Source: Beroe ovata (Eukaryota > Ctenophora > Nuda > Beroida > Beroidae). From it: 39,010 nt of DNA. Positions 10,572 through 20,284 of the stretch are shown here, one piece after another. Below the pieces are notes generated by a model that was not told where the DNA came from, did not search any database, and saw only the letters and a list, made by a program, of their open reading frames with translations. Within the stretch, counting starts at the first letter, position 1. Each line of letters opens with the position of its first letter. A program made the translations under genes and the position numbers. The DNA is taken from the NCBI GenBank assembly GCA_946803715.1, contig CAMPET010000245.1, forward strand, positions 32,214 through 71,223. The letters run 5' to 3'.

Positions 10572-13500
10572 CTGTCCATTTTCGAGTCATTCTCTCCCTC
10601 AGCTGATTAGCTATTCTGGGATTTGCAATGAAATATATGATTGGGTTGTAGATACAGTTTGTGTGATACACAGTTATGGTGAGGATTTGGGCTACTTCGT
10701 ATGACATTTCCAAGTTGAATGTTGAGATGAGGACTTCAGGAGCAACTGTTGCCATGCCTGTCAAGATGACAGCTGACGTTGTTATGACTAGCTGTCCAAC
10801 CCGAATCCTGTTCTTGACAATGAATATCACCATGACGACGTACAGTGTTGCCACAGTGAGGAGTGGAGCAACCAGCATAATGATTGGGACAGCTGGACGG
10901 AATCGGGTGTAGACACATCGCCTGTATGACGCGTCGTACCGTATCTGAGGGGGATCAGAACAAGTTTTAGGGGGAAGTGGTGTGATAGAGGACCAGGTTT
11001 TATCCAGGGGTTCAGATCACATATGTCACCGATGCAAGCCTCAGGTTTCATGTCGCTGAGACATGAATCATAGAAAAACATGATATGCTTTGTGCCCAGC
11101 GACTCGCTGGGCACAAACCTGGCAGCGAGGATTCAACACAAGCTGAGTTTAATAAGACTATGCTCGGTCAACACATGAAAGCGAGGATTCACAACTTGCC
11201 TCTAGAGAGGGGGGATCAGAACAAGTGGTGTGGGGGAAGTGGTGTGATAGAGGACCATGTTTTATCTAGGGGTTAAATCTTACATATGTCACCGATGCAA
11301 GCCTTATTATTCATGTCGCTGAGACTATAAATCATAGAAGAATATGATGTTCTTTGTACTCAGCGAAGATTCAACACAAGCTGAATTCATAATTAAAGAC
11401 TATGTTAACACGAGGATTCACAACCTACCTCTAGATTGCCGAATAGATGGTTCAGCCCGTCCACCCCAATGTGCATCAGCATGGAGGGAATCCATGACAC
11501 AATGACCATAACCCAGCTGACCCGCTCCGTCACCAGTGTCTTGTATCTGTTTGAGAAAACTACCGCAATGAACCTGTCCACTGTCAGCGGGAAGAGAGTG
11601 AAGATGATCGCGTTCCTGAAATATTATAGTGGAGATGATATCGGTTTGGAGAATGATTGGGATGATGTTAACACAACTCTCTCAACCTTATAAATGTTGG
11701 GAAATTGTTGCCCTATTTCCGTTTTGGCCAGCTCCTGTATAATTATCATATTCTACTATCGTAGCCATGGTAACCGGTATATAGTATATATATGGTAACC
11801 ATGGTAACATATACGGTATATAGTATGTCTCTCTCACCAGATGGATGTTGCTAGGATGGTGTAAAGTGGACAGAATATGTTCCATGTCCCGTCCCAAGAC
11901 ACTCCCATGTACCGGTATGATATGATCCCCAGTCCTCTGCAGGTGGCGACCACGCCCATCAGAGTATCGTTAACAGCCACGTTTATCATAAACTTCTTCT
12001 GTACCGGGGGAATAGGTTTTTGTAGCGGGGGAATAGGTTTTTGTCGGGAGGAATAGGTTTTTATAGGGAGGAAAAGAGGTTTTCGTTGGAGGGAGGAGAA
12101 GAATAGATTTTTGGTTATCGATATCCTGTAATGGTCAATAGTTGGTTTGCTGATAATGCAGAGAGAGAGAGAGAGATCAGTCATAATGGATATAAGTAAT
12201 GTATAGTGTATATTGTATACATTAGATTCACACTATACACTGTACACGACATACACTGTATAGTATCTGACCTTGGTCCCTGGCACTCTCACGATCTCGT
12301 ATAGTAGACACCATATCAGGGACAGACTCATTATGAAGCCAGCTATCCCAATCACGCACAGTGCACAGCCCTGAAATAGAATGCGATTGTTAACTTCATG
12401 AATGAAAATAATTGATGATTATTTTACTTATCCATATTTACATATCTCCCATCCATCAGCGTATGTCGATACGATACGCTGATATCGTTGATAGAGAAGA
12501 ACTCCTAAAGGCAACCCAGAACTTCCTATCTCACATCGCTCTCGATGCTGGACGAAAGAGCGTTGTCCGGCGGTCCACGAGCGAGCAGCCGGACCACAGT
12601 AACGAGTTACTGTGGGATGTTAGCGAGAACAGCAAACTCCGCCGCTTCTCGTCCTACCCGGCAGGACTGACGAGCAGGCCGATAAAATTCGCCAAGGACA
12701 TAAAGCAGGAGGAGTGTAACAGTCGATTCCTGTTTGTTACTAAAAATAGCACGATTGTCTCAGTGTTCTCCGTGTTGCCGTATCAAATACAGGATTCCTC
12801 GCCGAGTAAGCGGAAAGACAGTGTGGAACAGGACACCAGACTGCACTACGCTGTCACTGTCTCCTACGCCGAGCTGCTGGACGAGACTGAGAACCCTGTG
12901 AACTACTACGATCCGTTCTGGCTTGAAAACCCCGAGCGGAGCACGAACAATTACAAGACGGATATCGTACTCCCTGGTCTGATTGTCTCGTTCCTGGAGT
13001 ATGAAAACCCGGAGTCGTTCAAGAAGGATGAGAACGATGTTTTCAAGGAGAAGTGGCCTGAGGTTGAGATCACGCTGAGCAAGATGAAGAGTATCAAAAG
13101 AGATCTGCTCAAGGTGGCCGAGTCTAAAAACTTGCCAATCATGGTGCTGTGTTACGCTTACTGTTTCTATGAGACACTCGCCTTCTCCAAATATATCAAC
13201 AAAGTGAACAGGAAGCTGGCAGCTGGCGCGTGTTTGCTCCTTGCTAAGAAGTTCCTATTTTGTAATGTCAGCATTCTACCAGAACTAACGGAAATACTGA
13301 GAACTTCTAGTCGGGATATTATAGTGGAGGAGTTCAAGGTTCTGGCAGCACTAAAGTTCTCATTACAGTACCCTGAATCCGCGATAATGCCACATTACCG
13401 CCGACTTGTGCAACATTGAGAGTTGTCATGACAACTCTATGGTTGCTATGGCTGCAGGAAGTAGCAACATAAGTTTGTCATGTTGTTAGGGAATAGGGCG

Positions 13501-13846
13501 TGATTGCAAGTGTTTGACATTGTTGGGGTTGAAATGTTACATTTATTATGTTACCCTTTATTTATGTGTTGATATTTTCATGTTTATACTTCAATTATTC
13601 ATAACGATTTCTACCAGATTACCTATGTTATGACGTGGTTAATAAGGGAGCAAATTTTTGAAATAAGTTGTTATTATATTGATAAGATATTTGATAAGAG
13701 CTTACCACAATGATATGTTGATGATTTTGCTGATGACTACTCACGTTTATAAGATTGAAAGTGCAAGAATCAGTCCCATTTCGGTAGCAGTCGCTCTCTT
13801 TTATCCGGAATGTGGATACCGATTCTACTACCTCATCTGACGACAT
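10558..13846 (-). CDS. Rhodopsin-class (class A) seven-helix receptor
   Basis: Five minus-strand exons join in phase: 13846-13745, 12370-12272, 11998-11838, 11615-11429 and 10944-10558 (stop TGA), about 311 residues. Exon 1 is a short extracellular N-terminus with an NGT glycosylation site. Exon 2 holds helix 1. Exon 3 holds helix 2 (NVAVND) and the start of helix 3 with its conserved Cys (NIFCPLYT). Exon 4 has LTVDRF, a DRY-motif variant, and helix 4. The last exon has the second-loop Cys (RRCVYT), helices 5-7 and NPIIYF, the NPxxY motif. The third intracellular loop and C-tail are very short. Helix 6 has its proline (VAPEV) but not CWxP. The ligand is unknown. Intron 1 (1,374 bases) contains CABLES on the other strand, and the last codons lie inside the satellite array. 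Confidence 0.85.
10945..11428. repeat. Imperfect direct duplication filling the last GPCR intron
   Basis: Two related segments lie head to tail: about 10948-11212 and 11213-11428. Shared words in order include ggggatcagaacaag, gggggaagtggtgtgatag, catatgtcaccgatgcaagc, tcatgtcgctgagac, gattcaacacaagctga and cgaggattcacaac. The first copy carries extra sequence, including a perfect hairpin at 11089-11117, that the second lacks. The duplication spans almost the whole intron and includes a second splice-site-like CCTCTAG end. Confidence 0.8.
11089..11117. repeat. Perfect 14-bp inverted repeat with one-base loop
   Basis: tttgtgcccagcga is followed by c and then its exact reverse complement. In the second copy of the intron duplication (around 11356) only a degenerate first arm is present. 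It could be a templated-repair scar or a small structured element; no function is claimed. Confidence 0.85.
12001..12090. repeat. G-rich minisatellite in GPCR intron 2
   Basis: Three to four imperfect copies of a roughly 20-base unit (gggggaataggtttttgt...) followed by related purine-rich sequence. It lies next to a (GA)n run at about 12160-12175 and AT-rich palindromic text at 12190-12260. Non-coding. Confidence 0.6.
12463..13419 (+). CDS. CABLES1/2: CABLES ortholog (Cdk5/Abl enzyme substrate, cyclin-box)
   Basis: Single-exon gene of about 318 residues from ATG 12463. An in-frame ATG exists at 12412, but the intervening text ends in an acceptor-like CCATCAG, so the later start is preferred. 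Hallmarks match vertebrate CABLES: VFSVLPYQIQDS near the middle, NYYDPFWLENPE, DVFKEKWPEVEITLSKMKSIKRD, the cyclin-fold stretch INKVNRKLAAGACLLLAKK, and the C-terminus MPHYRRLVQ. CABLES proteins link Cdk2/3/5 with Abl-type kinases and influence Cdk tyrosine phosphorylation and p53/p63/p73 pathways. The long disordered vertebrate N-terminus is reduced. The whole gene lies inside intron 1 of the minus-strand GPCR, so the two transcripts are antisense. An X-box-like palindrome sits three bases after the stop. Confidence 0.93.
   Translation: MSIRYADIVDREELLKATQNFLSHIALDAGRKSVVRRSTSEQPDHSNELLWDVSENSKLRRFSSYPAGLTSRPIKFAKDIKQEECNSRFLFVTKNSTIVSVFSVLPYQIQDSSPSKRKDSVEQDTRLHYAVTVSYAELLDETENPVNYYDPFWLENPERSTNNYKTDIVLPGLIVSFLEYENPESFKKDENDVFKEKWPEVEITLSKMKSIKRDLLKVAESKNLPIMVLCYAYCFYETLAFSKYINKVNRKLAAGACLLLAKKFLFCNVSILPELTEILRTSSRDIIVEEFKVLAALKFSLQYPESAIMPHYRRLVQH
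13422..13435. promoter_or_regulatory. X-box-like palindrome after CABLES
   Basis: gttgtcatgacaac is a perfect 14-base palindrome that fits RYYNYYATRRNRAC. A related half-site (ggttgctatggc) follows within 25 bases. Binding by RFX is inference from the consensus only. Confidence 0.45.
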
Positions 13847-14221
13847 CTCTGTCGCATTGAGCTAAGATAGAAACAGCATTAGAATATCACTGCACAAGAC
13901 TGGCACCTGACTTATCAGCGTTAGACCTGCATAAACGTCTGCCAATGTGCAGTGGCCATTGTGGCAAACGGATGTATGCTTCACTCATCTCTAACAAACG
14001 AACGAAGTAACAGAAAAAACAAATTCTGAGACCTAGGTAGCAGATGAACGTATATGTCTGACTCAGGACTCTGAAATTGACAGAGTGAGTGTTACAAAAT
14101 CTTAAAAACTTTGTGTTATGCCAGGTCATTCGGCAGAGTTTTCCTCAACATTAGTCGCCACTGAACAACTTACACTTGAAAATTGTCATTTTTCGAATTA
14201 TGTCGACATCGATTTACTCCG
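13847..14221. other. Interval between GPCR 5' end and the NOL9 block
   Basis: 375 bases with no recognised gene. A short plus-strand stretch near 13890-14010 is open and encodes a Cys/His-containing peptide (PMCSGHCGKR), but it has no supported start or splice sites. The GPCR promoter should be here; no TATA box is convincing. Confidence 0.35.
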
Positions 14222-15083
14222 AGATCACAGTAGTCTGTAGTAGTAGAAGATAATAATACACGGTATAACACACGGACGAGTAAATGCACACATCTGAGAG
14301 GGAGTGAAAGACGGCGGGTTATTTGAGGGTATCTCTCTATTATCGATCAATATTGAGTAAATCCGCATTCTCTACCGATAAATATTGAGTAAGTCCGTAT
14401 TCTCTATTGATGAATATTTAGTATTGGGGGTCAGCATCACTGCTATTGATTAATCTGTTCATTGAGTTCCTGTTAAGTATGAGGGACTCATATCTGAACC
14501 TCGCCATGACGACAGCTTCGCCTCGAGAAATATGGCCAGATACGAACCTCATAGGTGTGAAGCAACTATATAGTGTGAAGTAACTATTTATTATCAAATT
14601 GTCATACACAAGCTGCACCCTATGAAATGTTTCCTTGAATATCAGTAGCCCAGAGATCGGAAAACAAACAGCATCACAAACTAAAGAATACAAGTTAAAC
14701 CTCCGGGGTGCCACATGGACTGAGCAAATCCAGACTTGTTTGAGACTGGGGACTCGTTTAAAGACCCGACCCATTCACCACATCATAACTAATGGTGGTG
14801 TGTGCATTGTGCAGTGATTACTAGTGGTACTTAGAGTGGACCTGCAGGTTGCCGTATTATGAGTCGTATACCTGGCATAATATGGATGTTCATTTACTAG
14901 ATAGTTAGGTAATTAATTAGGATTTGGTAATTGATTAGCATTTATTCTCAGGCAGATCGCATTTGATTAAACCTACATTATGTTCAAATCATTGTGATCA
15001 TTATCTCTCTAAGTTGCGTATCTCACAAGTTTAGATGCATCATTGTTCTGTAAACTGAAATTCCCCTCCATCTTTACAGGATA

Positions 15084-16895
15084 ATGTCGCATGATGGAAG
15101 TGGGACGGAGGATGCAAAGATGTGTGGGGAGGATGAGGCAAGGGCGGGAGAAGATAGCGTGAAGGTTGGGGACAATAGTGTGGAAATAGGGGAACAAAGT
15201 GTGGAAATAGGGGAGGGTGGCGTGGAAAAAAGAAAAGATGATGTGAATATAGCTGATGATAGTGAGAATATGGGTGATGACGATAATGTGAAGATTGGAG
15301 ATGATGGTGTGAAGATTGGAGAAGATAGCTGTATTATCTTTCTCCGCACGAACACCCATTACAACATCACCTGCTACGACACCAAGCTGTCCGTGTTGGC
15401 TGGACAATGTATCATTAACGGTTACACCTTGACCCCAACCTCTCCCCCACTTCCCATCTGCTCTCTCAATTCCCACGCCCGGGTATCTGCTAATACGGGG
15501 ACCAAATTCCCACTCACACCCGCCCAAATACAGGAGTGTTTGACGGAACACAACATCACGTCTCCTGACGTTGTTGTGAGTGTGGGAGCTGTGGTGCTGG
15601 TAAAACGATGCACAACACTCGACACTCAACTTCTACGATCAACATACTGGAAGTTGTGGAATGATGAGCCTGGGTCTGGTGATGTAACGGTGAAGTTGGA
15701 CTTCTTCCATCTCAGAGTGGGGCTGGTGGGAGCTGTTACCATCCCGGGGGAGTGGAGGCTGAGAACACTGTTACCAACACCTGACACCAACAGGCTGAAG
15801 GTGGCAGTGTGTGGGCCCAAGAATGCAGGGAAGTCCACGCTCTGCCGATACCTTGTCAACTCCCTCCTCTCCCACCACACTCGAGTACTGTTCCTGGAGA
15901 CGGACGTTGGTCAGACCGAGTTGACACCACCGGGACTGGTGACACTGTCGGTGGTGTCACGGCCCCTCGTCAACCCACCCTACTGCAACTCTACCCACTT
16001 TGTGGAGAGGATAGAGGAGGACATGAGCTCCGTACCTCATCTCACGTCCATCTCTCACTGTCTTGGAGTGGTGTCACCTGCACTGGTGATGAGAGAGTAT
16101 CTGGATAAGGTGTTTGATCTGATTGACACCGCGAGTCACCAGACACCACCTCTTGTTGTAAACTTCATGGGGTGGACCAAGGGTTTCGGAATCGGGCTTC
16201 ATGGGGATATACTGAGATGTTTGGAGCCGACTCATGTTGTCAACATACAGAGAAACACCACGGCTGATTTGCCCCCGATCCCGGACTTGCTTGAGACTCC
16301 GGGCGTACTAGAATACCATCCTCCAACCTTCTCTCCCCCTCATTTATCTAATGTTACGAGCCAAGCCCATGACAACAAGGAAAAGAACACTCCCCAGGCA
16401 TTTCAACTCCGTCACATGTCCCTGCTCAACTACTTCTCGCCTATCTACACGAATGACAGGATAGAAGCTCCCTATAAAATACACTGGAGAGACATTGCGG
16501 TGATTCCCCCTGATAACATAGCCCACAATCTACTCAGTTATACACTCAACTGCTCTGTGGTAGCTCTTCTCTCGGGACCACGCCCACAGAACACAGAGGA
16601 GGGCGGGATAAGGACTACACAGGAGGATCTGAGTGCTATGCGATGTCTGGGACTGGGTATTATCCGTGCTGTGGATGTCACAGCGCAGGTGTTCTACCTC
16701 AACACTCCAGTTTCCCAACAGACACTGGAGCAAGTGTTTGTGTTCAAACACACGAGCCTGCCCGTGCCACATGTGCCATCTGGCACATTGCCAATGCCGT
16801 ACCTCAATAACCTCTCGGCAACGGAAATACTCACTGGATCCAGGAGTCAAAGAACAAACCTGAAGAGGAAATATAGCACGATAGCAAAAGGGTAG
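15084..16895 (+). CDS. NOL9: Polynucleotide 5'-hydroxyl-kinase NOL9, copy 1
   Basis: Intronless, 603 residues. Residues about 1-90 are an acidic region of degenerate repeats (VEIGE, VKIGDDG). The Clp1-type kinase domain starts near residue 235 with Walker A GPKNAGKST and continues LETDVGQTE (Walker B-like), LTPPG, VVNFMGWTKGFG and CLEPTHVV. The C-terminus, GLGIIRAVD and FYLNTPVS to PSGTLPMPYLNN, matches NOL9/Grc3. NOL9 phosphorylates 5'-OH RNA ends in the nucleolus and acts with LAS1L in ITS2 removal during 60S ribosome maturation. The basic tail (NLKRKYS) fits nuclear import. Pyrimidine tract and CAG directly before the ATG suggest an upstream non-coding exon. Nearly the same gene follows at 18112; see copy 2 for the doubt about duplication. 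Confidence 0.94.
   Translation: MSHDGSGTEDAKMCGEDEARAGEDSVKVGDNSVEIGEQSVEIGEGGVEKRKDDVNIADDSENMGDDDNVKIGDDGVKIGEDSCIIFLRTNTHYNITCYDTKLSVLAGQCIINGYTLTPTSPPLPICSLNSHARVSANTGTKFPLTPAQIQECLTEHNITSPDVVVSVGAVVLVKRCTTLDTQLLRSTYWKLWNDEPGSGDVTVKLDFFHLRVGLVGAVTIPGEWRLRTLLPTPDTNRLKVAVCGPKNAGKSTLCRYLVNSLLSHHTRVLFLETDVGQTELTPPGLVTLSVVSRPLVNPPYCNSTHFVERIEEDMSSVPHLTSISHCLGVVSPALVMREYLDKVFDLIDTASHQTPPLVVNFMGWTKGFGIGLHGDILRCLEPTHVVNIQRNTTADLPPIPDLLETPGVLEYHPPTFSPPHLSNVTSQAHDNKEKNTPQAFQLRHMSLLNYFSPIYTNDRIEAPYKIHWRDIAVIPPDNIAHNLLSYTLNCSVVALLSGPRPQNTEEGGIRTTQEDLSAMRCLGLGIIRAVDVTAQVFYLNTPVSQQTLEQVFVFKHTSLPVPHVPSGTLPMPYLNNLSATEILTGSRSQRTNLKRKYSTIAKG
15126..15333 (+). repeat. Acidic minisatellite coding the NOL9 N-terminus, copy 1
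   Basis: Degenerate 21-27 base units (gtgaagattggagaagat and relatives) encode the repeated V-K/E-I-G-E/D pattern. The matching tract at 18154-18406 in copy 2 has extra units. Confidence 0.75.
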
Positions 16896-18111
16896 GGGAG
16901 ACACATTTTATTCTTCACGTGAGTGAATTTGACATTAGCCGGTGTTTTCTCACGTCATTGACTCTGTTCACAGATTGTTTGTTTTGATGTTGTATTTGGC
17001 GAAGATGATGCTTAATTATACACGACACACGTGTAATTAGCAATGTAAATCTAGAAACGTTACTGTTACGCGTACGGTTACGGTTACGTTTTAAGATGTA
17101 GAGGCAGCGCCATTACTCCTACTTTTACCACCGCTTTTCGAAACACGAAATATGCCGGGAACGAATTCGAAATGTCGCCCAGGAGCGAGACTAGTGAAAT
17201 TATAANAGATCACAGTAGTCTGTAGTAGTAGAAGATAATGATACACGGTATAACAGACGAGTAAATACACACATCTGAGAGGGAGTGAAAGACGGCGGGT
17301 TATTTGAGGGGATCTCTCTTCTACCGATCAATATTGAGTAAGTCCGTATTCTCTATCGATCAATATTGAGTAAGTCTGAATTCTCCATTGATGAATATTT
17401 AGTATTGGGGGTCATCATCACTGCTATTCATTAATCTGTTCCTTGAGTTCGTGTTAAGTATGAGAGACTTATATCTGAACCTCGCATTGACGATAAAGAG
17501 GGGTTCTATTCATGATACATTATTTGCCGGGAATTTAAATCAGCTTCGCCTCGAGAAATAAGGCCAAATACGCACCTCATAGGTGTGAAGTAATTATATA
17601 GTGTGAAGTAACTGTATATTATCAAATTGTCATACACAAGCTGTACCCTATGAAATGTTTCCTTGAGTATCAGTAGCCCAGAGATCGGAAAACAAACAGC
17701 ATCACAAACTAAAGAATACAAGTAAAACCTCCGGGGTGCCACATGGACTGAGCAAATCCAGACTTGTTTGAGACTGGGGACTCTTTTAACGACCCGACCC
17801 ATTCACCACATCATTACTTATGGTGGTGTGTGCATTGTGCAGTGATTACTAGTGCTACTTACAGTGGACCTGCAGGTTGCCGTATTATGAGTCGTATACC
17901 TGGCATAATATGGATGTTCATTTACTTGATAGTTAGGTAATTAATTAGCATTAGGTAATTGATTAGCATTTATTCTCAGGCAGATCGCATTTGATTAAAC
18001 CTGCATTTTGTTCAAATCATTATGATCATTATCTCTCTAAGTTGCATATCTCACAAGTTTAGATGCATCATTGTTCTGTAAACTGAAATTCCCCTCCATC
18101 TTTACAGCATA

Positions 18112-19974
18112 ATGTCGCATGATGGAAGTGGGACGGAGGATGCAAAGATGTGTGGGGAGGATGAGGCGAGGGCGGGAGAAGATAGAGTGAAGGTTGGTGA
18201 CCATAGTAGGGAAATAGGGGAACAAAGGGTGGAAATAGGGGAGGGTGGCGTGGAAATAGGAAACGATGATGTGAACATAGCTGATGATAGTGAGAATATG
18301 GGTGATGACGGTGATGTGAAGAGTGGGGAGGATGGTGTGAAGAGTGGGGAGGATGGTGTGAAGATTGGAGAAGATGGTGTGAAGATTGGAGAAGATAGCT
18401 GTATCATCTTCCTTCGCAGCAACACCCATTACAACATCACCTGCTACGACACCAAGCTGTCTGTGTTGGTGGGACAATGTATCATTAACGGTTACACCCT
18501 GACCCCAACCTCACCCCCACTACCCATCTGCTCTCTCAATTCCCACGCCCGGATATCTGCTAACACGGGGACCAAATTTCCGCTCACACCCGCCCAAATA
18601 CAGGAGTGTTTGACCGAACACAACATCACGTCACCTGATGTTGTTGTGAGTGTGGGAGCTGTGGTGCTGGTAGAACGATGCACAACACTCGACACTCAAC
18701 TTCTCCGATCAACATACTGGAAGTTGTGGAGTGATGAGCCTGCAGGTGGTGATGATGTTAGGGTGAAGTTGGACTTCTTCCAGCTCAGAGTGGGGCTGGT
18801 GGGAGCTGTTACCATCCCTTGGGAGTGGAAGCTGAGAACACTGTTACCAACACCTGACACCAGCGGAACCAGGCTGAAGGTGGCAGTGTGTGGACCCAAG
18901 AATTCGGGGAAGTCCACGCTCTGCCGGTACCTTGTCAACTCCCTCCTCTCCCACCACACTCGAGTACTGTTCCTGGAGACGGACGTTGGTCAGACCGAGT
19001 TGACACCACCGGGACTGGTGACACTGTCGGTGGTGTCACGGCCCCTCGTCAACCCACCCTACTGCAACTCTACCCACTTTGTGGAGAGGATAGAGGAGGA
19101 CATGAGCTCCGTACCTCATCTCACGTCCATCTCTCACTGTCTTGGAGTGGTGTCACCTGCACTGGTGATGAGAGAGTATCTGGATAAGGTGTTTGATCTG
19201 ATTGACACCGCGAGTCACCAGACACCACCTCTTGTTGTAAACTTCATGGGGTGGACCAAGGGTTTCGGAATCGGGCTTCATGGGGATATACTGAGATGTT
19301 TGGAGCCGACTCATGTTGTCAACATACAGAGAAACACCACGGCTGATTTGCCCCCGATCCCGGACTTGCTTGAGACTCCGGGCGTACTAGAATACCATCC
19401 TCCAACCTTCTCTCCCCCTCATTTATCTAATGTTACGAGCCAAGCCCATGACAACAAGGAAAAGAACACTCCCCAGGCATTTCAACTCCGTCACATGTCC
19501 CTGCTCAACTACTTCTCGCCTATCTACACGAATGACAGGATAGAAGCTCCCTATAAAATACACTGGAGAGACATTGCGGTGATTCCCCCTGATAACATAG
19601 CCCACAATCTACTCAGTTATACACTCAACTGCTCTGTGGTAGCTCTTCTCTCGGGACCACGCCCACAGAACACAGAGGAGGGCGGGATAAGGACTACACA
19701 GGAGGATCTGAGTGCTATGCGATGTCTGGGACTGGGTATTATCCGTGCTGTGGATGTCACAGCGCAGGTGTTCTACCTCAACACTCCAGTTTCCCAACAG
19801 ACACTGGAGCAAGTGTTTGTGTTCAAACACACGAGCCTGCCCGTGCCACATGTGCCATCTGGCACATTGCCAATGCCGTACCTCAATAACCTCTCGGCAA
19901 CGGAAATACTCACTGGATCCAGGAGTCAAAGAACAAACCTGAAGAGGAAATATAGCACGATAGCAAAAGGGTAG
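18112..19974 (+). CDS. NOL9: Polynucleotide 5'-hydroxyl-kinase NOL9, copy 2
   Basis: Intronless, 620 residues. It differs from copy 1 in the acidic N-terminal repeats (extra VKSGEDG/VKIGEDG units), in about 20 scattered residues, and in an SGT insertion just before the kinase domain. From residue YLVNSLL to the stop the two proteins are identical. The Walker A here reads GPKNSGKST. All catalytic landmarks of the Clp1/NOL9 family are kept, so this copy looks functional too. With the single-N junction and abrupt change from divergent to identical sequence, the two copies may be two alleles laid end to end by the assembler. A recent tandem duplication with gene conversion is the alternative. Confidence 0.93.
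   Translation: MSHDGSGTEDAKMCGEDEARAGEDRVKVGDHSREIGEQRVEIGEGGVEIGNDDVNIADDSENMGDDGDVKSGEDGVKSGEDGVKIGEDGVKIGEDSCIIFLRSNTHYNITCYDTKLSVLVGQCIINGYTLTPTSPPLPICSLNSHARISANTGTKFPLTPAQIQECLTEHNITSPDVVVSVGAVVLVERCTTLDTQLLRSTYWKLWSDEPAGGDDVRVKLDFFQLRVGLVGAVTIPWEWKLRTLLPTPDTSGTRLKVAVCGPKNSGKSTLCRYLVNSLLSHHTRVLFLETDVGQTELTPPGLVTLSVVSRPLVNPPYCNSTHFVERIEEDMSSVPHLTSISHCLGVVSPALVMREYLDKVFDLIDTASHQTPPLVVNFMGWTKGFGIGLHGDILRCLEPTHVVNIQRNTTADLPPIPDLLETPGVLEYHPPTFSPPHLSNVTSQAHDNKEKNTPQAFQLRHMSLLNYFSPIYTNDRIEAPYKIHWRDIAVIPPDNIAHNLLSYTLNCSVVALLSGPRPQNTEEGGIRTTQEDLSAMRCLGLGIIRAVDVTAQVFYLNTPVSQQTLEQVFVFKHTSLPVPHVPSGTLPMPYLNNLSATEILTGSRSQRTNLKRKYSTIAKG
18154..18406 (+). repeat. Acidic minisatellite coding the NOL9 N-terminus, copy 2
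   Basis: Same degenerate unit as in copy 1 but expanded, with two perfect gaagagtggggaggatggtg-type units and two gaagattggagaagat-type units near its end. It is a length-variable coding tract. Confidence 0.75.
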
Positions 19975-20284
19975 GGGAGACACATTTTATTCTTCACGTG
20001 AGTGAATTTGACATTAGCCGGTGTTTTCTCACGTCATTGACTCTGTTCACAGATTGTTTGTTTTGATGTTGTATTTGGCGAAGATGATGCTTAATTATAC
20101 ACGACACACGTGTAATTAGCAATGTAAATCTAGAAACGTTACTGTTACGCGTACGGTTACGGTTACGTTTTAAGATGTAGAGGCAGCGCCATTACTCCTA
20201 CTTTTACCACCGCTTTTCGAAACACGAAATATGCCGGGAACGAATTCGAAATGTCGCCCAGGAGCGAGACTAGTGAAATTATAA

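Larger units (their letters stand above)
14222..17205. repeat. 3-kb duplicated block, copy 1 (with NOL9 copy 1)
   Basis: Begins agatcacagtagtctgtag and ends gactagtgaaattataa, just before the N at 17206. It aligns end to end with 17207-20284. The 5' part differs from copy 2 by scattered substitutions and indels. From 15849 onward (1,357 bases) the two copies are the same length and appear identical. Confidence 0.93.
17207..20284. repeat. 3-kb duplicated block, copy 2 (with NOL9 copy 2)
   Basis: Starts right after the single N at 17206 with the same sequence as 14222 and ends at the same base as copy 1 before unique sequence (cgcaagg) begins. It differs from copy 1 by a roughly 46-base insertion near 17494-17541, extra acidic-repeat units and substitutions, all upstream of 18928. 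Confidence 0.93.

Noticed and set aside
14418-17802. Minus-strand ORFs of 98-118 codons before each NOL9 copy (14418-14774 and 17506-17802)
   Set aside because: Shared only because the DNA is duplicated. Differences between copies change amino acids freely and one end is replaced by an insertion, so it does not behave as coding sequence.
15009-18477. Minus-strand ORFs (SSPIFTPSSPIFT-type repeats) opposite the NOL9 acidic tracts
   Set aside because: Low-complexity antisense translation of the GA-rich minisatellite.
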